From contig JAUNAP010000001.1 in assembly GCA_030527545.1 (NCBI GenBank), positions 186,001-250,000 of the forward strand: 64,000 bases of DNA. Reading direction: 5' to 3'. This stretch comes from Actinomycetaceae bacterium. Its GTDB lineage: Bacteria > Actinomycetota > Actinomycetes > Actinomycetales > Actinomycetaceae. This document shows, piece by piece, positions 17,707-27,192 of this stretch (positions are counted from its first letter, which is position 1; each line of letters starts with the position of its first letter). The notes under the pieces were generated by a model. The model saw only the letters and a program-made list of their open reading frames with translations, was not told where the DNA came from and made no database searches. The position numbers and the translations under genes were made by a program.

Positions 17707-18758
17707 CTCGGTGCGTTGGCCGAGGGTTCGGGCGTGGCCGAGGGTAAGACAGTGGCCGATCCGGAGAGGTCGACGCCCGGCAGGGCCTGGGGTACGCCCC
17801 ATCCGGCGGCTATCTGTTCGGTGTTGGTGAGCAGCCCAACGGCCTGGCGACGGAGTTCGCGTGAATCCGTCGCCTTCACGAGTGACTGTGTCGCACGGGC
17901 AAGGTCGGCGGCACATTCGCGTACGGCAGCGACCGCGTCGCCGACGTCAAGGCGCCCGTAGAGAGGCTTGCGCGTGTCGGGAATCCCGGAGGCGACGAGC
18001 GATTCTTCAACGACGGCCACGTGATCGGCGAGTTGGCGAGCTTGGGTCTTGACTCCGGCGTCTAGATGCGAGGCAGCCTGCTCGAGTCGGTAGCGGGCGT
18101 AGTCGAGAGCGGCGAGGGCCTGCCCCAGGTCGGCCTTCGTGGCCTGAGGATCGGCGGGAGTGGGCGTGGGGGCCGAGGGTGCGGCAACGTAGGACGTACG
18201 CTCCCGGTTGAGGACGAGCGGGGTCGCGGCCTCGACATCGTCGCCGTTCGGTCGATCGATCCCGAGCGCGGCGGCTAATTCGGTTGTTTCGTTCTCGCGC
18301 GCCGCAGCTGCGGCGGCGAGGAGAGGTGCCATGGTTTCGTCGGCTACCTCGGTGTCGATAGCGGCCTGTTTGGCGCATGTGGCGAGGGTGGTGACGGCCT
18401 GTTGAGCACTGGTCGGCGCCTGTGGCGCAGGCGGCGGGGAGGGGACCGCGGAGGCGGGGTGGCTGGGGAATGACCACGTCGGTCCCCATGCGCGAGCACG
18501 GCTTTTCATCCGTTCGACGATGGCGTGGACCCTGTCGGGGTCGGGGGCTTCCGTGGGCACCTGGGCGAGCGCCGCGGCTGTTTTTTCGTCGCACCAGGCG
18601 GCCCGGTAGCGGGCTACATCGCTGGCGGACAGGGAGGCAAAGGGCGAGGCGTGTGAGTCGATGTGAATGTCGCAGCCGCCCACGCCGAGGGCGAGGACGA
18701 CGCCGAAGGCGAGCGCGGCGGAGCGGCGGGCCGGTGTGGTAGTGAGCATCCCTGCCAT
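17703..18758 (-). CDS. Lipoprotein with ferritin-like (DUF4439-type) C-terminal domain
   Basis: 351 residues. A lipoprotein signal (RRSAALAFGVVLALGVGGC, Cys followed by D) is followed by a Pro/Ala-rich middle part (SPPPAPQAPTSAQQAV) and two helical segments, of which QALAALDYARYRLEQAASHL resembles the DUF4439 ferritin-like helices. In many actinobacteria a DUF4439 lipoprotein stands divergently beside rimP, as here; function is unknown. The ATG at 18758 is chosen because a TACCCG box lies exactly seven bases upstream; the ATG at 18749 is the alternative. The box overlaps the rimP -10 box on the other strand. Confidence 0.7.
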   Translation of the reverse strand: MAGMLTTTPARRSAALAFGVVLALGVGGCDIHIDSHASPFASLSASDVARYRAAWCDEKTAAALAQVPTEAPDPDRVHAIVERMKSRARAWGPTWSFPSHPASAVPSPPPAPQAPTSAQQAVTTLATCAKQAAIDTEVADETMAPLLAAAAAARENETTELAAALGIDRPNGDDVEAATPLVLNRERTSYVAAPSAPTPTPADPQATKADLGQALAALDYARYRLEQAASHLDAGVKTQARQLADHVAVVEESLVASGIPDTRKPLYGRLDVGDAVAAVRECAADLARATQSLVKATDSRELRRQAVGLLTNTEQIAAGWGVPQALPGVDLSGSATVLPSATPEPSANAPS

Positions 18759-18769
18759 CCTGCCACGGG

Positions 18770-18775
18770 TACCAT
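18770..18775 (+). promoter_or_regulatory. -10 box of the rimP operon
   Basis: TACCAT gives a transcript start near 18782 and a short leader with GAAGGAGGAG before the rimP ATG. The hexamer overlaps the likely minus-strand -10 box (TACCCG) of the divergent lipoprotein gene, so the two promoters share bases. Confidence 0.4.
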
Positions 18776-18803
18776 GGGGAGGCGAAGTGAGAAGGAGGAG
18801 CAC

Positions 18804-19256
18804 ATGTCCCTGTCCGATGCCGATCTGGCCGCAAAACTCAAGCCGGTCGTTGATAGCTGCGGTCTTTATGTGGAAAACGTTCGCCGGATCCGTGCCGGCG
18901 CGCATTCGCGCCTCGACGTCGTCGTTGACCTGCCCGACGGCCCCGGTGGGGTCAGTGACGCTCAGTTGGCAGAGGTGACTCGAGCCGTGTCGAACTTCCT
19001 TGACGATCTTGATCCCATCAAAGGCGCCTACACTCTCGAGGTATCAACCCCGGGAATCGATCGGCCCCTGACGAGTCCGCGCCACTTTCGGCGCGCGCTC
19101 GGACGCCGCATCGAGGCCGTCACCGTGAAGGGGACGAAGCTTCGCGGTACACTCACACGTGTTCACGATGCCGACATCGAGATCGACACGAACGAGGGCA
19201 GCCGGAGGCTCGCTTTCGACGAGATCGCTTCGGCGAGCATGGTCATTGAGTTGTGA
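18804..19256 (+). CDS. rimP: Ribosome maturation factor RimP
   Basis: 150 residues, typical length. RimP helps 30S subunit assembly. The N-terminal domain (LKPVVDSCGLYVENVRRIRAGAHSRLDVVVD) and the SH3-like C-terminal domain (VSTPGIDRPLTSPRHFRRALGR, VTVKGTKLRGTLTRVHDADIEI) are both present. The ATG at 18804 follows GAAGGAGGAG. First gene of the conserved rimP-nusA-ylxR-infB-rbfA-truB-ribF run, with 22 bases to nusA. Confidence 0.95.
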   Translation: MSLSDADLAAKLKPVVDSCGLYVENVRRIRAGAHSRLDVVVDLPDGPGGVSDAQLAEVTRAVSNFLDDLDPIKGAYTLEVSTPGIDRPLTSPRHFRRALGRRIEAVTVKGTKLRGTLTRVHDADIEIDTNEGSRRLAFDEIASASMVIEL

Positions 19257-19278
19257 ATCCACCGCGGAAGGGGCAGTT

Positions 19279-20262
19279 ATGGAAATCGACATGGCGGCTT
19301 TGCGCATGGTCGAGGCCGAGCGGGGGATTTCTCTCGACACGCTCGTGACGGCCATCGAAGATGCGCTGCTCAAGGCCTATCACAATGCGCCTGGCGCGAT
19401 TGACCAGGCGCGGGTCGAAATCGATCAAAGGACCGGGCGTATCTGTGTGCTCGCTTCCGAGGTGGATGACAACGGCGAGGTCATCGGCGAGTTCGACGAC
19501 ACGCCCTCGGGGTTTGGCCGCATCGCTCGTACGACGGCTCGCTCGATCATTCTCCAGCGGTTGCGTGAGGCAGAGGATGCTCAGGTGCTCGGTTCGTTCT
19601 CCGATAAGCAGGGGACGGTGACGTCGGGCGTCGTTCAGCAGGGGCGCGACCCGCGGGTCGTCCTCGTCGATCTTGGTGAGTTTGAGGGCATCATCCCCGA
19701 AAGTGAGCAGGTGCCGGGGGAGACCTATCGGCACGGTCAGTGGCTGCGGGCCTACATCGTGAGGATTCAGCGCACGGATCGGGGTGTGCGTATCGAGCTC
19801 TCGCGCCGCCACCCCGAGCTTGTGCGTGGTCTTTTCGCACGCGAGGTCCCCGAGATCCAAAAGGGCGACGTTGTCATCGAGTCGGTGGCCCGCGAGGCCG
19901 GATACCGCACGAAGATCGCGGTGCGCGCTACACGCAAGGGAATCCGCGCTAAGGGCGCGTGTATTGGCCCGATGGGCCAGCGTGTGCGGGCTGTCATGAA
20001 TGAGCTGGGTGGGGAGAAGATCGACATCGTCGAGTATTCCGAAGATATGGCGACCTACGTCGCCAACGCCCTGTCGCCTGCGCGCGTGTCATCGGTCACG
20101 ATGGAACCTGGCGAGCATCCGGTCGCGACGGCGATCGTCCCCGATTTCCAGCTGTCGCTGGCCATCGGTAAGGAGGGGCAAAACGCCCGTCTTGCCGCGC
20201 GTTTGACCGGTTGTAAGATCGATATTCAGCCCGATGACGTCGCGGCGGGTGGCGACGAGTAG
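19279..20262 (+). CDS. nusA: Transcription termination/antitermination factor NusA
   Basis: 327 residues. An N-terminal RNA-polymerase-binding domain (MVEAERGISLDTLVTAIEDALLKAY) is followed by an S1 domain (GTVTSGVVQQGRDPRVVLVDLGEFEGIIPESEQVPGE) and two KH domains (GIRAKGACIGPMGQRVRAVM; AIGKEGQNARLAARLTGCKIDI). The C-terminal acidic repeats of the E. coli protein are absent, as in other actinobacteria. The ATG at 19279 has GGAAGGGG upstream and matches the family N terminus. Confidence 0.96.
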   Translation: MEIDMAALRMVEAERGISLDTLVTAIEDALLKAYHNAPGAIDQARVEIDQRTGRICVLASEVDDNGEVIGEFDDTPSGFGRIARTTARSIILQRLREAEDAQVLGSFSDKQGTVTSGVVQQGRDPRVVLVDLGEFEGIIPESEQVPGETYRHGQWLRAYIVRIQRTDRGVRIELSRRHPELVRGLFAREVPEIQKGDVVIESVAREAGYRTKIAVRATRKGIRAKGACIGPMGQRVRAVMNELGGEKIDIVEYSEDMATYVANALSPARVSSVTMEPGEHPVATAIVPDFQLSLAIGKEGQNARLAARLTGCKIDIQPDDVAAGGDE

Positions 20263-20324
20263 ACAAGCGGCGCTCCCTGTCTTTTGTGGGGCGCGGAGCT
20301 GACAAGAAAGGCCCACACGTTAGA

Positions 20325-20663
20325 ATGGGTGGCGAGTGTGCACCACGACATTCCGCGCGCACCGGCGTCGACGCTCGGCGAGTGCCGGTGCGTACGTGTG
20401 TCGGATGCCGCACGCGCGCTCGAGCCGACGAGCTCGTGCGCATGCGAGCCAACGAGGCGGGCGAGGTCCATGTGGCAGCGCCCGGCGGATCGGGGCGAGG
20501 CGCCTGGGTCCATCGTGACGAGGGTTGCCTCCTTGCGGCGTTGACTCGCGGCGGTTTCGCCCGCGCGTTGCGTCGTCAGGTGCACGGTGACGCCAGCGCG
20601 CTCGCCGAGCGCGTGGGCTGCAGGAAGGAAGCGTCGCACGAAATCCCCGTGCGCAGCGAGTAG
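20325..20663 (+). CDS. ylxR: YlxR-family RNA-binding protein
   Basis: About 112 residues; the core is VRTCVGCRTRARADELVRM then GGSGRGAWVHRDEGCLLAAL and GFARALRRQVHGDA, matching the small YlxR (DUF448) proteins between nusA and infB. Members bind RNA, and some have been linked to transcription or RNase P. The start is uncertain: the ATG at 20325, a GTG at 20286 and a GTG at 20382 are all in frame and none has a good ribosome site. The end is firm. Confidence 0.8.
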   Translation: MGGECAPRHSARTGVDARRVPVRTCVGCRTRARADELVRMRANEAGEVHVAAPGGSGRGAWVHRDEGCLLAALTRGGFARALRRQVHGDASALAERVGCRKEASHEIPVRSE

Positions 20664-20768
20664 AAAGCGGGTTGGAAGCTGATGGGCACCCGATGAGTAC
20701 CCAGCGATGAGCTGCCAGACAAGGTAAAACTGCCTGCCCTGTTCGGGGTGGGCTCGAACAGGAGAGTT

Positions 20769-23579
20769 GTGGCTAAACAACGTGTGCATGAGCTCGCGAA
20801 GGAGCTCGGTACCACTTCGAAGAATCTGCTCGCCGTTCTCAAGGAACAAGGTGAGTTCGTCAAGTCGGCGTCGTCGACGATCGAGGCGCCGGTTGCTCGC
20901 CGTATGCGCGAGCACTTTGCCAAGCAGGCCGAACAGCAGGCCCCTGCCGAGGCGGCCGCTGAGACCAAGCAGGCTGCCCCGAAGCCCGGCCCGAAGAAGC
21001 CAGCGGCCAAGGCTGCACCCAAGCCGGGCCCGAAGCAGGCGGCTCGTCCCAAGGCTCCCAAGGCTGAAGACGCCCCGGCCCCGGCCGCGGCACCGGAACC
21101 TAAGAGCGCGCCCAAGCCCGGCCCGAAGAAGCCGGCAGGCAAGCCCGAGCAGGGTAGCGTGCCCAAGCCGGGCCCGAAGCCGGCGGCGCCGAAGCCCGGC
21201 CCGAAACCGGGTCCGCGCCCGGCACGCCCCGGCAATAATCCGTTCGCGCCTTCGCAGGGGATGCCGCGTCCGGGCGGCAGCGGCGGGCCGAAGCCGGGTC
21301 CGCGTGGCCCGCGCCCGGGCAATAACCCGTTTGCTTCCTCGCAGGGGATGCCGCGTCCGGGCGGGACTTCCGGTCCTCGACACAACCAGCGTGGGCGTGG
21401 CCAGGCTCCCGGTGGGCCGCGGCCGCGTCCTGGGGCTGGGCAGGGTGCGGGCCCGCGTCCTGGCGGTCAGCGTCGCCAGACGACGGCGACGCCCAACGTC
21501 ATGCCGGCTCACTCGTCGCTGTCGCAGATTAACCAGCAAAACAACGGTCAGCAGAACGACAATCGTCAGGGTCGTTCGGGTGGTCCGCGTCGTTCGGGCG
21601 GTGGTCCCGGCGGTATGCGTGGTCGCCCCGGCGCGGGCGGACGCGGGCAGACCCAGGGTGCCTTCGGTCGCGGCGGCCCGAATCGCGGCAAGAAGCGCAA
21701 GTCGAAGCGCGCGAAGCGCAAGGAATTCGAGCAGCAGTCGGCACCGACGATCGGCGGCGTTCGCGTTCCGCGCGGCGACGGCAACACGGAGCTGCGTCTG
21801 CGTTCCGGTTCCTCGCTGGCCGATATGGCGGATCGTCTCGACTGCAACCCGGCGGCGCTCATCACCGTCCTCATGCAGTTGGGCGAGATGGCCACGGCTA
21901 ACCAGTCGCTCGACGAGGACACGCTCGCCACGGTTGGCGCTGAGCTCGGTTACGCCGTCAAGATCGTCTCGCCCGAGGACGAGGATCGCGAGCTGTTGGA
22001 GTCCTTCGACATCGATCTCGAGGCCGAAGAGGCCGCCGATGAGGACAACCTCCAGGCCCGCCCGCCGGTCGTGACCGTCATGGGTCACGTCGACCACGGC
22101 AAGACGAAGCTGCTGGACGCGATCCGCCACACCGATGTCGTCGCCGACGAGTCGGGCGGTATCACCCAGCACATCGGCGCCTACCAGGTGACGACTCACC
22201 TGGACGGGGTCGAGCGCCAGATCACCTTCATCGATACGCCGGGTCACGAGGCCTTCACGGCCATGCGTGCCCGCGGTGCTGAGGTGACCGACATCGCGAT
22301 TCTCGTGGTTGCCGCGGACGACGGCGTCATGCCGCAAACGGTCGAGGCGATCAACCACGCCCAGGCGGCGAACGTGCCAATCGTCGTTGCGGTCAACAAG
22401 GTCGACAAGCCGGAGGCGAACCCGGACAAGATCCGCGGCCAGCTGACGGAGTACGGCCTCGTCGCCGAGGAGTACGGCGGCGACGTCATGTTCGTCGACG
22501 TGTCGGCGAAGCAGCGCCAGGGCATTGGCGACCTCCTCGAAGCCGTCCTCCTCACCGCGGATGCGGCCCTCGAACTTACGGCGAATCCGGACGCGGATGC
22601 GCGCGGCGTCGCCGTTGAAGCCAACCTGGATAAGGGACGTGGCGCGGTCGCGTCGATGCTCGTCCAACGCGGTACGCTGCGTGTCGGCGATGCCATCGTC
22701 GTGGGTACTTCCCACGGTCGCGTGCGCGCCATGTTCGACGAGTACGGGCGCGAGGTCGAGGCGGCTTTGCCGTCGCGGCCGGTGCAGGTCCTCGGCCTCA
22801 CGCAGGTTCCGCGCGCGGGCGATTCGTTCCTCGTTGCGCCGGACGACCGTACGGCACGCCAGATCGCGGATAAGCGCGAGGCGGCCGAACGTGCGGCCGA
22901 GCTCGCGAAGCGCCGCAAGCGGATCAGCCTCGAGGACTTCGATCAGGCGCTCAAGGAGGGCAAGGTCGAGACGCTCAACCTCATCATCAAGGGCGACGTG
23001 TCCGGTTCGGTCGAAGCGCTGGAGGACTCGCTGCTCAAGATCGACGTGGGCGAGGAAGTGCAGCTGCGTATCATCCACCGCGGTGTCGGTGCGATCACGC
23101 AAAACGACGTCAACCTGGCGACGGTGGACAACGCCGTCATCATCGGCTTCAACGTGCGTCCGGCTCAGCGGGTCGCCGAGATGGCCGACCGCGAGGGCGT
23201 CGACATGCACTTCTACTCGGTCATCTACCAGGCGCTCGACGATGTCGAGAACGCCATGAAGGGCATGCTCAAGCCGATCTATGAGGAGGTCACGCTCGGT
23301 ACCGCCGAGATCCTCCAGGTGTTCAAGTCCTCGAAGTTTGGCAACATCGCCGGCTCGATTGTGCGCAAGGGCACGATCAAGCGCGGGACGAAGGCGCGTC
23401 TTATCCGCGATGGCGTGGTCGTCAACGACAAGTTGGAGATCGCCTCGTTGCGTCGCGAGAAGGACGACGTCACCGAGGTCCGCGAGGGTTACGAGTGCGG
23501 CATGAGCCTCGGCGAGCGCGACATCGCCGTGGGCGACATCATCGAGACCTGGGAGATGCGCGAGAAGCCGCGCGCCTAG
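20769..23579 (+). CDS. infB: Translation initiation factor IF-2
   Basis: 936 residues from a GTG preceded by AGGAGAG. The N-terminal IF2_N domain ([22 protein letters not shown]) is followed by a ~250-residue low-complexity linker of Lys-Pro-Gly-Pro-Lys units and Gly/Arg-rich stretches, then a second IF2_N-type domain. The GTPase domain has G1 [12 protein letters not shown] (from residue 439), DTPGHEAF and NKVDKPEAN. Domains II to IV follow, ending [17 protein letters not shown]-2 places initiator tRNA on the 30S subunit. The long basic linker is typical of actinobacteria. Confidence 0.97.
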   Translation: MAKQRVHELAKELGTTSKNLLAVLKEQGEFVKSASSTIEAPVARRMREHFAKQAEQQAPAEAAAETKQAAPKPGPKKPAAKAAPKPGPKQAARPKAPKAEDAPAPAAAPEPKSAPKPGPKKPAGKPEQGSVPKPGPKPAAPKPGPKPGPRPARPGNNPFAPSQGMPRPGGSGGPKPGPRGPRPGNNPFASSQGMPRPGGTSGPRHNQRGRGQAPGGPRPRPGAGQGAGPRPGGQRRQTTATPNVMPAHSSLSQINQQNNGQQNDNRQGRSGGPRRSGGGPGGMRGRPGAGGRGQTQGAFGRGGPNRGKKRKSKRAKRKEFEQQSAPTIGGVRVPRGDGNTELRLRSGSSLADMADRLDCNPAALITVLMQLGEMATANQSLDEDTLATVGAELGYAVKIVSPEDEDRELLESFDIDLEAEEAADEDNLQARPPVVTVMGHVDHGKTKLLDAIRHTDVVADESGGITQHIGAYQVTTHLDGVERQITFIDTPGHEAFTAMRARGAEVTDIAILVVAADDGVMPQTVEAINHAQAANVPIVVAVNKVDKPEANPDKIRGQLTEYGLVAEEYGGDVMFVDVSAKQRQGIGDLLEAVLLTADAALELTANPDADARGVAVEANLDKGRGAVASMLVQRGTLRVGDAIVVGTSHGRVRAMFDEYGREVEAALPSRPVQVLGLTQVPRAGDSFLVAPDDRTARQIADKREAAERAAELAKRRKRISLEDFDQALKEGKVETLNLIIKGDVSGSVEALEDSLLKIDVGEEVQLRIIHRGVGAITQNDVNLATVDNAVIIGFNVRPAQRVAEMADREGVDMHFYSVIYQALDDVENAMKGMLKPIYEEVTLGTAEILQVFKSSKFGNIAGSIVRKGTIKRGTKARLIRDGVVVNDKLEIASLRREKDDVTEVREGYECGMSLGERDIAVGDIIETWEMREKPRA
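21226..21366 (+). repeat. Imperfect tandem repeat in the IF-2 linker
   Basis: A unit of about 87 bases encoding [19 protein letters not shown] recurs as [19 protein letters not shown], and shorter KPGPK units surround it. The repeat lies within infB in frame, in a disordered linker, and is a likely site of length variation between strains. Confidence 0.7.
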
Positions 23580-23589
23580 GGCGAGAGTG

Positions 23590-23618
23590 GGGCGGCGTCT
23601 GCGTAGCGGGCGCCGCCC
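23590..23618 (+). terminator. Hairpin between infB and rbfA
   Basis: GGGCGGCG (23590-23597) and CGCCGCCC (23611-23618) form an eight-pair GC stem around a 13-base loop, 10 bases after the infB stop and before the rbfA ribosome site. There is no T-run. It may be a partial terminator or mRNA-stabilising hairpin within the operon. Confidence 0.4.
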
Positions 23619-23638
23619 TGCTTAGTTAAGGAGGAGAT

Positions 23639-24103
23639 ATGGCTGACGAGGCACGTCAACGCAAGGTGGCTGACCGCATCCAGCAGACAGTGGCGCGACT
23701 GCTCGAGCGGCGCATCAAGGATCCGCGGATCGGCTTTTGTACGATCACCGACGTCAAGGTGACGGGTGACCTGCAGCACGCCACGATTTTCTATACCGTG
23801 TTGGGTACGCAGGGGGAACGCCGTCGGACCCAGCAGGCTCTCAATTCTGCTAAGGGGCTTATCCGCTCGGAGATCGGGCGGGCACTCGGTATCAGGCTGA
23901 CACCTTCAATCGAGTTTGCCCTCGATGCGTTGCCTGAGCAGGCGGCGTCTTTCGAGGAGACCCTCGCGAAGGCGCGGGCTCATGACGAGGAGGTCGCGCG
24001 GAGCGCGGCGTCGGCATCGTATGCGGGCGAGGCGGATCCCTATCGCAAGCCACGCGTGGACGACGATGATGAGGACGATGAGTACGACGGTGATGACGCC
24101 TAG
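23639..24103 (+). CDS. rbfA: 30S ribosome-binding factor RbfA
   Basis: 154 residues. KH-like core: [49 protein letters not shown] and [17 protein letters not shown]. RbfA binds the 30S subunit during maturation and cold adaptation. The C terminus carries an acidic tail ([16 protein letters not shown]) longer than in the minimal family. GGAGG precedes the ATG. The stop overlaps the start of truB. Confidence 0.95.
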   Translation: MADEARQRKVADRIQQTVARLLERRIKDPRIGFCTITDVKVTGDLQHATIFYTVLGTQGERRRTQQALNSAKGLIRSEIGRALGIRLTPSIEFALDALPEQAASFEETLAKARAHDEEVARSAASASYAGEADPYRKPRVDDDDEDDEYDGDDA

Positions 24104-25133
24104 TCTCTACGCCGCCGACTACTCTCCCGCCCCCGCGCCCGAGATTCTCACTCGACCTGAGGTCGGTTTCTGCTCGGCGCGGGGCGCCTTTGTGCTTGTG
24201 GATAAGCCGCTGGGGTTGACCTCTCAGGCCGTCGTGTCGAGGCTGCGCCGGGTATTGGGGATACGCAAGATTGGGCACGCGGGCACGCTGGATCCGGCGG
24301 CGTCGGGGATGCTCATCGTCGGCGTGGGGCGTGCGACGCGGCTGCTTACCTACATTCAGGGCGCGGACAAGACCTATCGTGCCCGGGTGCGTTTCGGGAT
24401 GGAAACGACGAGCGAGGATGCCGACGGCGACGTGATAGCGCGGCGAGGTGCCACCTTGGAGCAGGTTGTTGACACTCTGCCTGCGACGTTGAAGAAGTGG
24501 ACGGGCGAGGTCCGGCAGCGGCCCTCCTCTGTGAGCGCCATCAAGGTCGACGGCGAGCGCGCCTACGCTCGCGTGCGCGCGGGCCTGGAGGTGACTCTTC
24601 AGGAGCGTCCGGTCCGCATCGACCGCATCGATCTTGTTGGGGCTCCCCGCGCTGGAGAGGCCGGGGGCGTCGGCGTGGTCGACGTCGACATCGAGGTGAC
24701 CTGCTCGTCGGGTACCTATATTCGTGCGCTCGCGCGCGACCTCGGCAACGAGATCGGTTGCGGGGCGCACCTGGTGGCGCTTCGCCGCATCGCGGTCGGC
24801 GACCTGGGGGTCGAGGATGCCTGGAGCCTCGCGGATGTAGCTCGGTTGGTGAGCGAGGAGGGCGCGCAGAACGCCCGGTGTATGAGGCCAACGGGTGAGA
24901 TCGTCGGGCATTTTTTGCCGACGGTTGCGCTTTGCGACGACGAGGCCGCTCCGCTGGCGCACGGCGGTCGGGTACGCGTGGCGGCGCCTGCGCGAGGCAC
25001 CTCGGTGGGCACGAACAAGGACGGCCGCGAGCTCGTCGCCCTCGTCGATGCCCGTGCGCAGGTGCGGGCGGTTGCTGAGCGTGCGGGCCGATGGTGGCAG
25101 CCGCGCGTCGTCGTGTTGAGTGAGGGGGAGTGA
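24093..25133 (+). CDS. truB: tRNA pseudouridine(55) synthase TruB
   Basis: 346 residues. Makes pseudouridine 55 in the T loop of tRNAs. The catalytic Asp is in [16 protein letters not shown]; other motifs are [41 protein letters not shown] and [17 protein letters not shown]-terminal PUA-like part ([15 protein letters not shown]) is present. The ATG at 24093 lies inside the end of rbfA (11-base overlap); a GTG directly before it and ATGs at 24069 or 24078 are alternatives. Translational coupling with rbfA is likely. Confidence 0.92.
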   Translation: MTPSLYAADYSPAPAPEILTRPEVGFCSARGAFVLVDKPLGLTSQAVVSRLRRVLGIRKIGHAGTLDPAASGMLIVGVGRATRLLTYIQGADKTYRARVRFGMETTSEDADGDVIARRGATLEQVVDTLPATLKKWTGEVRQRPSSVSAIKVDGERAYARVRAGLEVTLQERPVRIDRIDLVGAPRAGEAGGVGVVDVDIEVTCSSGTYIRALARDLGNEIGCGAHLVALRRIAVGDLGVEDAWSLADVARLVSEEGAQNARCMRPTGEIVGHFLPTVALCDDEAAPLAHGGRVRVAAPARGTSVGTNKDGRELVALVDARAQVRAVAERAGRWWQPRVVVLSEGE

Positions 25134-25135
25134 GC

Positions 25136-26128
25136 ATGGAGCTGTGGCATGATCGCGGCGATATTCCGCAAGGGCTGTCCTCGGTCGCGACGATCGGTAT
25201 TTTCGATGGTTTACACGTCGGGCATCGGCGGGTTTTGTCCAGGCTCGTCGAATGTGCCCGTGAGCGCAGCTGTGCGGCCGTCGCTGTGACGTTCGATCCG
25301 CATCCGGCGACGCTGCACGCCCCGCAGCGCGGGGTGGAACTCATTTTGCCTCTCGAGGATCGCCTCCACGCGATGGCGGCGTTGGGGGTGGACGCGACGT
25401 GGGTGGTGCCCTACACGTGGGATCTCGCAGCGTTGAGTCCCGAGGACTTTGTGCGCAGCTATTTCGTGGAGGCGTTGGGTGCTGAGGCGATCGTCATCGG
25501 TCGTGATGTGCGTTTCGGCCGGGATAACGCGGGCGACGTGGAGACCTTGAGGGAGCTCGGCGCCCGGTTTGGTTTTTCGGTCGAATCGGTCGCGGATGTG
25601 TGCGATCCCGAGCGGGAGAGGCGCTATTCGTCGACGTGGGTCCGAGAGCTGCTCTCGCAGGGGCGGGTGAGCGAGGCGGCGGCTATCCTCGGCCGTCCCT
25701 ACCGGTTGCGTGGCACGGTCGTGCGGGGGTTCCAGCGTGGTCGCGAACTCGGTTTTCCGACGGCGAACTTGGACGCGGCAGATGTCGGCATGGTTCCGGC
25801 CGATGGGGTGTATGCCGGTTGGCTCGTCCACTCGGTGCCTGGGACGCTGGCGGTCGAGCAGCTGCCGGCGGCCATCAGTGTTGGCACGAATCCTCAGTTC
25901 GATGGGGTGCGACGCACGGTGGAGGCGCACGTGCTCGGGCGCAGTGACCTCGACCTTTATGACCAGTCTGTCGCTATCGATTTCGTCGAACGGCTACGCC
26001 CGATGCTGAAGATGGCCTCGGTCGAGGAGCTGCTCGACCAGATGGACGAGGACCTGCGCGAGTGCGCGGCGATCTTGGGGGTGCCGTGCACTGGCCGCGT
26101 CGCCCCGGGTTCGGTGACGGCACGCTAG
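25136..26128 (+). CDS. ribF: Bifunctional riboflavin kinase / FAD synthetase
   Basis: 330 residues. The N-terminal FMN adenylyltransferase has ATIGIFDGLHVGHRRVLSRL, VTFDPHPATL, IVIGRDVRFGRDNAGD and YSSTWVRELLSQG. The C-terminal riboflavin kinase has GTVVRGFQRGRELGFPTANL, ADGVYAGWL and AISVGTNPQFDG. It converts riboflavin to FMN and then FAD. The ATG at 25136 is favoured by GGGGGAG five bases upstream; a GTG at 25130 overlapping the truB stop is the alternative. Its stop overlaps the convergent rsgA stop in CTAG. Confidence 0.95.
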   Translation: MELWHDRGDIPQGLSSVATIGIFDGLHVGHRRVLSRLVECARERSCAAVAVTFDPHPATLHAPQRGVELILPLEDRLHAMAALGVDATWVVPYTWDLAALSPEDFVRSYFVEALGAEAIVIGRDVRFGRDNAGDVETLRELGARFGFSVESVADVCDPERERRYSSTWVRELLSQGRVSEAAAILGRPYRLRGTVVRGFQRGRELGFPTANLDAADVGMVPADGVYAGWLVHSVPGTLAVEQLPAAISVGTNPQFDGVRRTVEAHVLGRSDLDLYDQSVAIDFVERLRPMLKMASVEELLDQMDEDLRECAAILGVPCTGRVAPGSVTAR

Positions 26129-27183
26129 TTGGTGCGTCCTTTGAGGGCCATTGCGCCGCGCCGACCACGAGTGTTCTCTTTCGACTGCTTTCGCTCATTG
26201 GCGCGCTTGAGGCGGGCGTTGGAGCGGTGGGCATGGCGCTGCGATTCCGCCCGCATCCGCCGATAGCGCGTGAGCTCATCGGTGTCGATGAGGCCTTCAT
26301 CGAGCGCTTGCGCAACGGCGCATCCAGGCTCGCCGGAGTGGGAGCAGTCTGCGAAACGGCACGACGCGGCGAGCTCGGCGAGGCGCGGAAAGACCTCGTC
26401 GAGGGAATCGAGTGTGGCCGTCGAGGCGAGCTGGCGCAGGCCCGGGGTATCGAGGATGAGGGCGTGTTCTCCAGCAACGAGCTGTCGAGTTGTCGTCGTG
26501 TGTCGCCCTTTTCCGTCTGCGCTGCGTACCTCACCGGTGGCTAGCTGCGTGCCCGTCAGCGCGTTCGTCAGGGTCGACTTGCCGACGCCGGAGTGTCCGA
26601 TGAGGGCGATCGTTTGATCGGGAGACAGCGAGCCCATGAGGTCGGTGAGCGTCGCGTGGTCGGTCGCGACTACGGTGAAGAGGCGATCGACGAGAGGTGC
26701 GATCCGGGCGGCAGCTCGTGCCGCCTCATCTGGCGTCACGAGATCCTCCTTAGTGAGGACGGCCCATACGGGGATCCCCGATTCTGCTCCAAGAGCTGCG
26801 ATGCGTTCCGCCCACCCCTGCGAGGGTGTCGGGTAGAGCCCATCGACGAGGAGGATGAGGTCGACGTTTGCGGCCATGGGCTGCATCGTCGACGCCGCCT
26901 GGACGCTGCCGCGTTCGAGGTAGGTCGCCCGCGGCAAGATCGCGACGATCTCCTCGCGCTCGATCGCCACCCAGTCGCCGACGACGGGTGGCCACGCGTC
27001 CTCGTGGGTGGCACGATGCGGACGCGCCAGGTTGATGGTCGTCGTCTGGGAGTTTTCCGGGTCGACAACCTCGGCGACGCCACGATGGCGGGCGCTCACG
27101 CGAGCGGCACGTAGGTCGCCTTCAGTGTTCATCTGGGCGACAGCGAGATACGCCTCAACCCGCGGATTCATACCCCAGGCCAT
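26125..27183 (-). CDS. rsgA: Small-subunit ribosome-biogenesis GTPase RsgA
   Basis: 352 residues, circularly permuted GTPase. After an OB-fold region (PPVVGDWVAIEREEIVAILPR) come the base-recognition motif VLTKEDLV, P-loop IGHSGVGKSTLTNALTG, TRQLVAGEHALILDTPGLR and a zinc knuckle around CRFADCSHSGEPGCAV. The basic C-terminal tail is RLKRANERKQSKENTRGRR. It checks 30S maturation. AAGGAGG lies right before the ATG. It starts nine bases after the ABC permease gene, so it is probably also expressed from the peptide/ABC operon promoter upstream. Confidence 0.95.
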   Translation of the reverse strand: MAWGMNPRVEAYLAVAQMNTEGDLRAARVSARHRGVAEVVDPENSQTTTINLARPHRATHEDAWPPVVGDWVAIEREEIVAILPRATYLERGSVQAASTMQPMAANVDLILLVDGLYPTPSQGWAERIAALGAESGIPVWAVLTKEDLVTPDEAARAAARIAPLVDRLFTVVATDHATLTDLMGSLSPDQTIALIGHSGVGKSTLTNALTGTQLATGEVRSADGKGRHTTTTRQLVAGEHALILDTPGLRQLASTATLDSLDEVFPRLAELAASCRFADCSHSGEPGCAVAQALDEGLIDTDELTRYRRMRAESQRHAHRSNARLKRANERKQSKENTRGRRGAMALKGRTN

Positions 27184-27192
27184 GGATCCTCC

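Noticed and set aside
20226-23210. Very long open frame antisense to infB
   Set aside because: It follows from the GC-rich codon pattern of infB; its protein is Arg/Leu-rich low complexity, while infB shows full IF-2 motifs.
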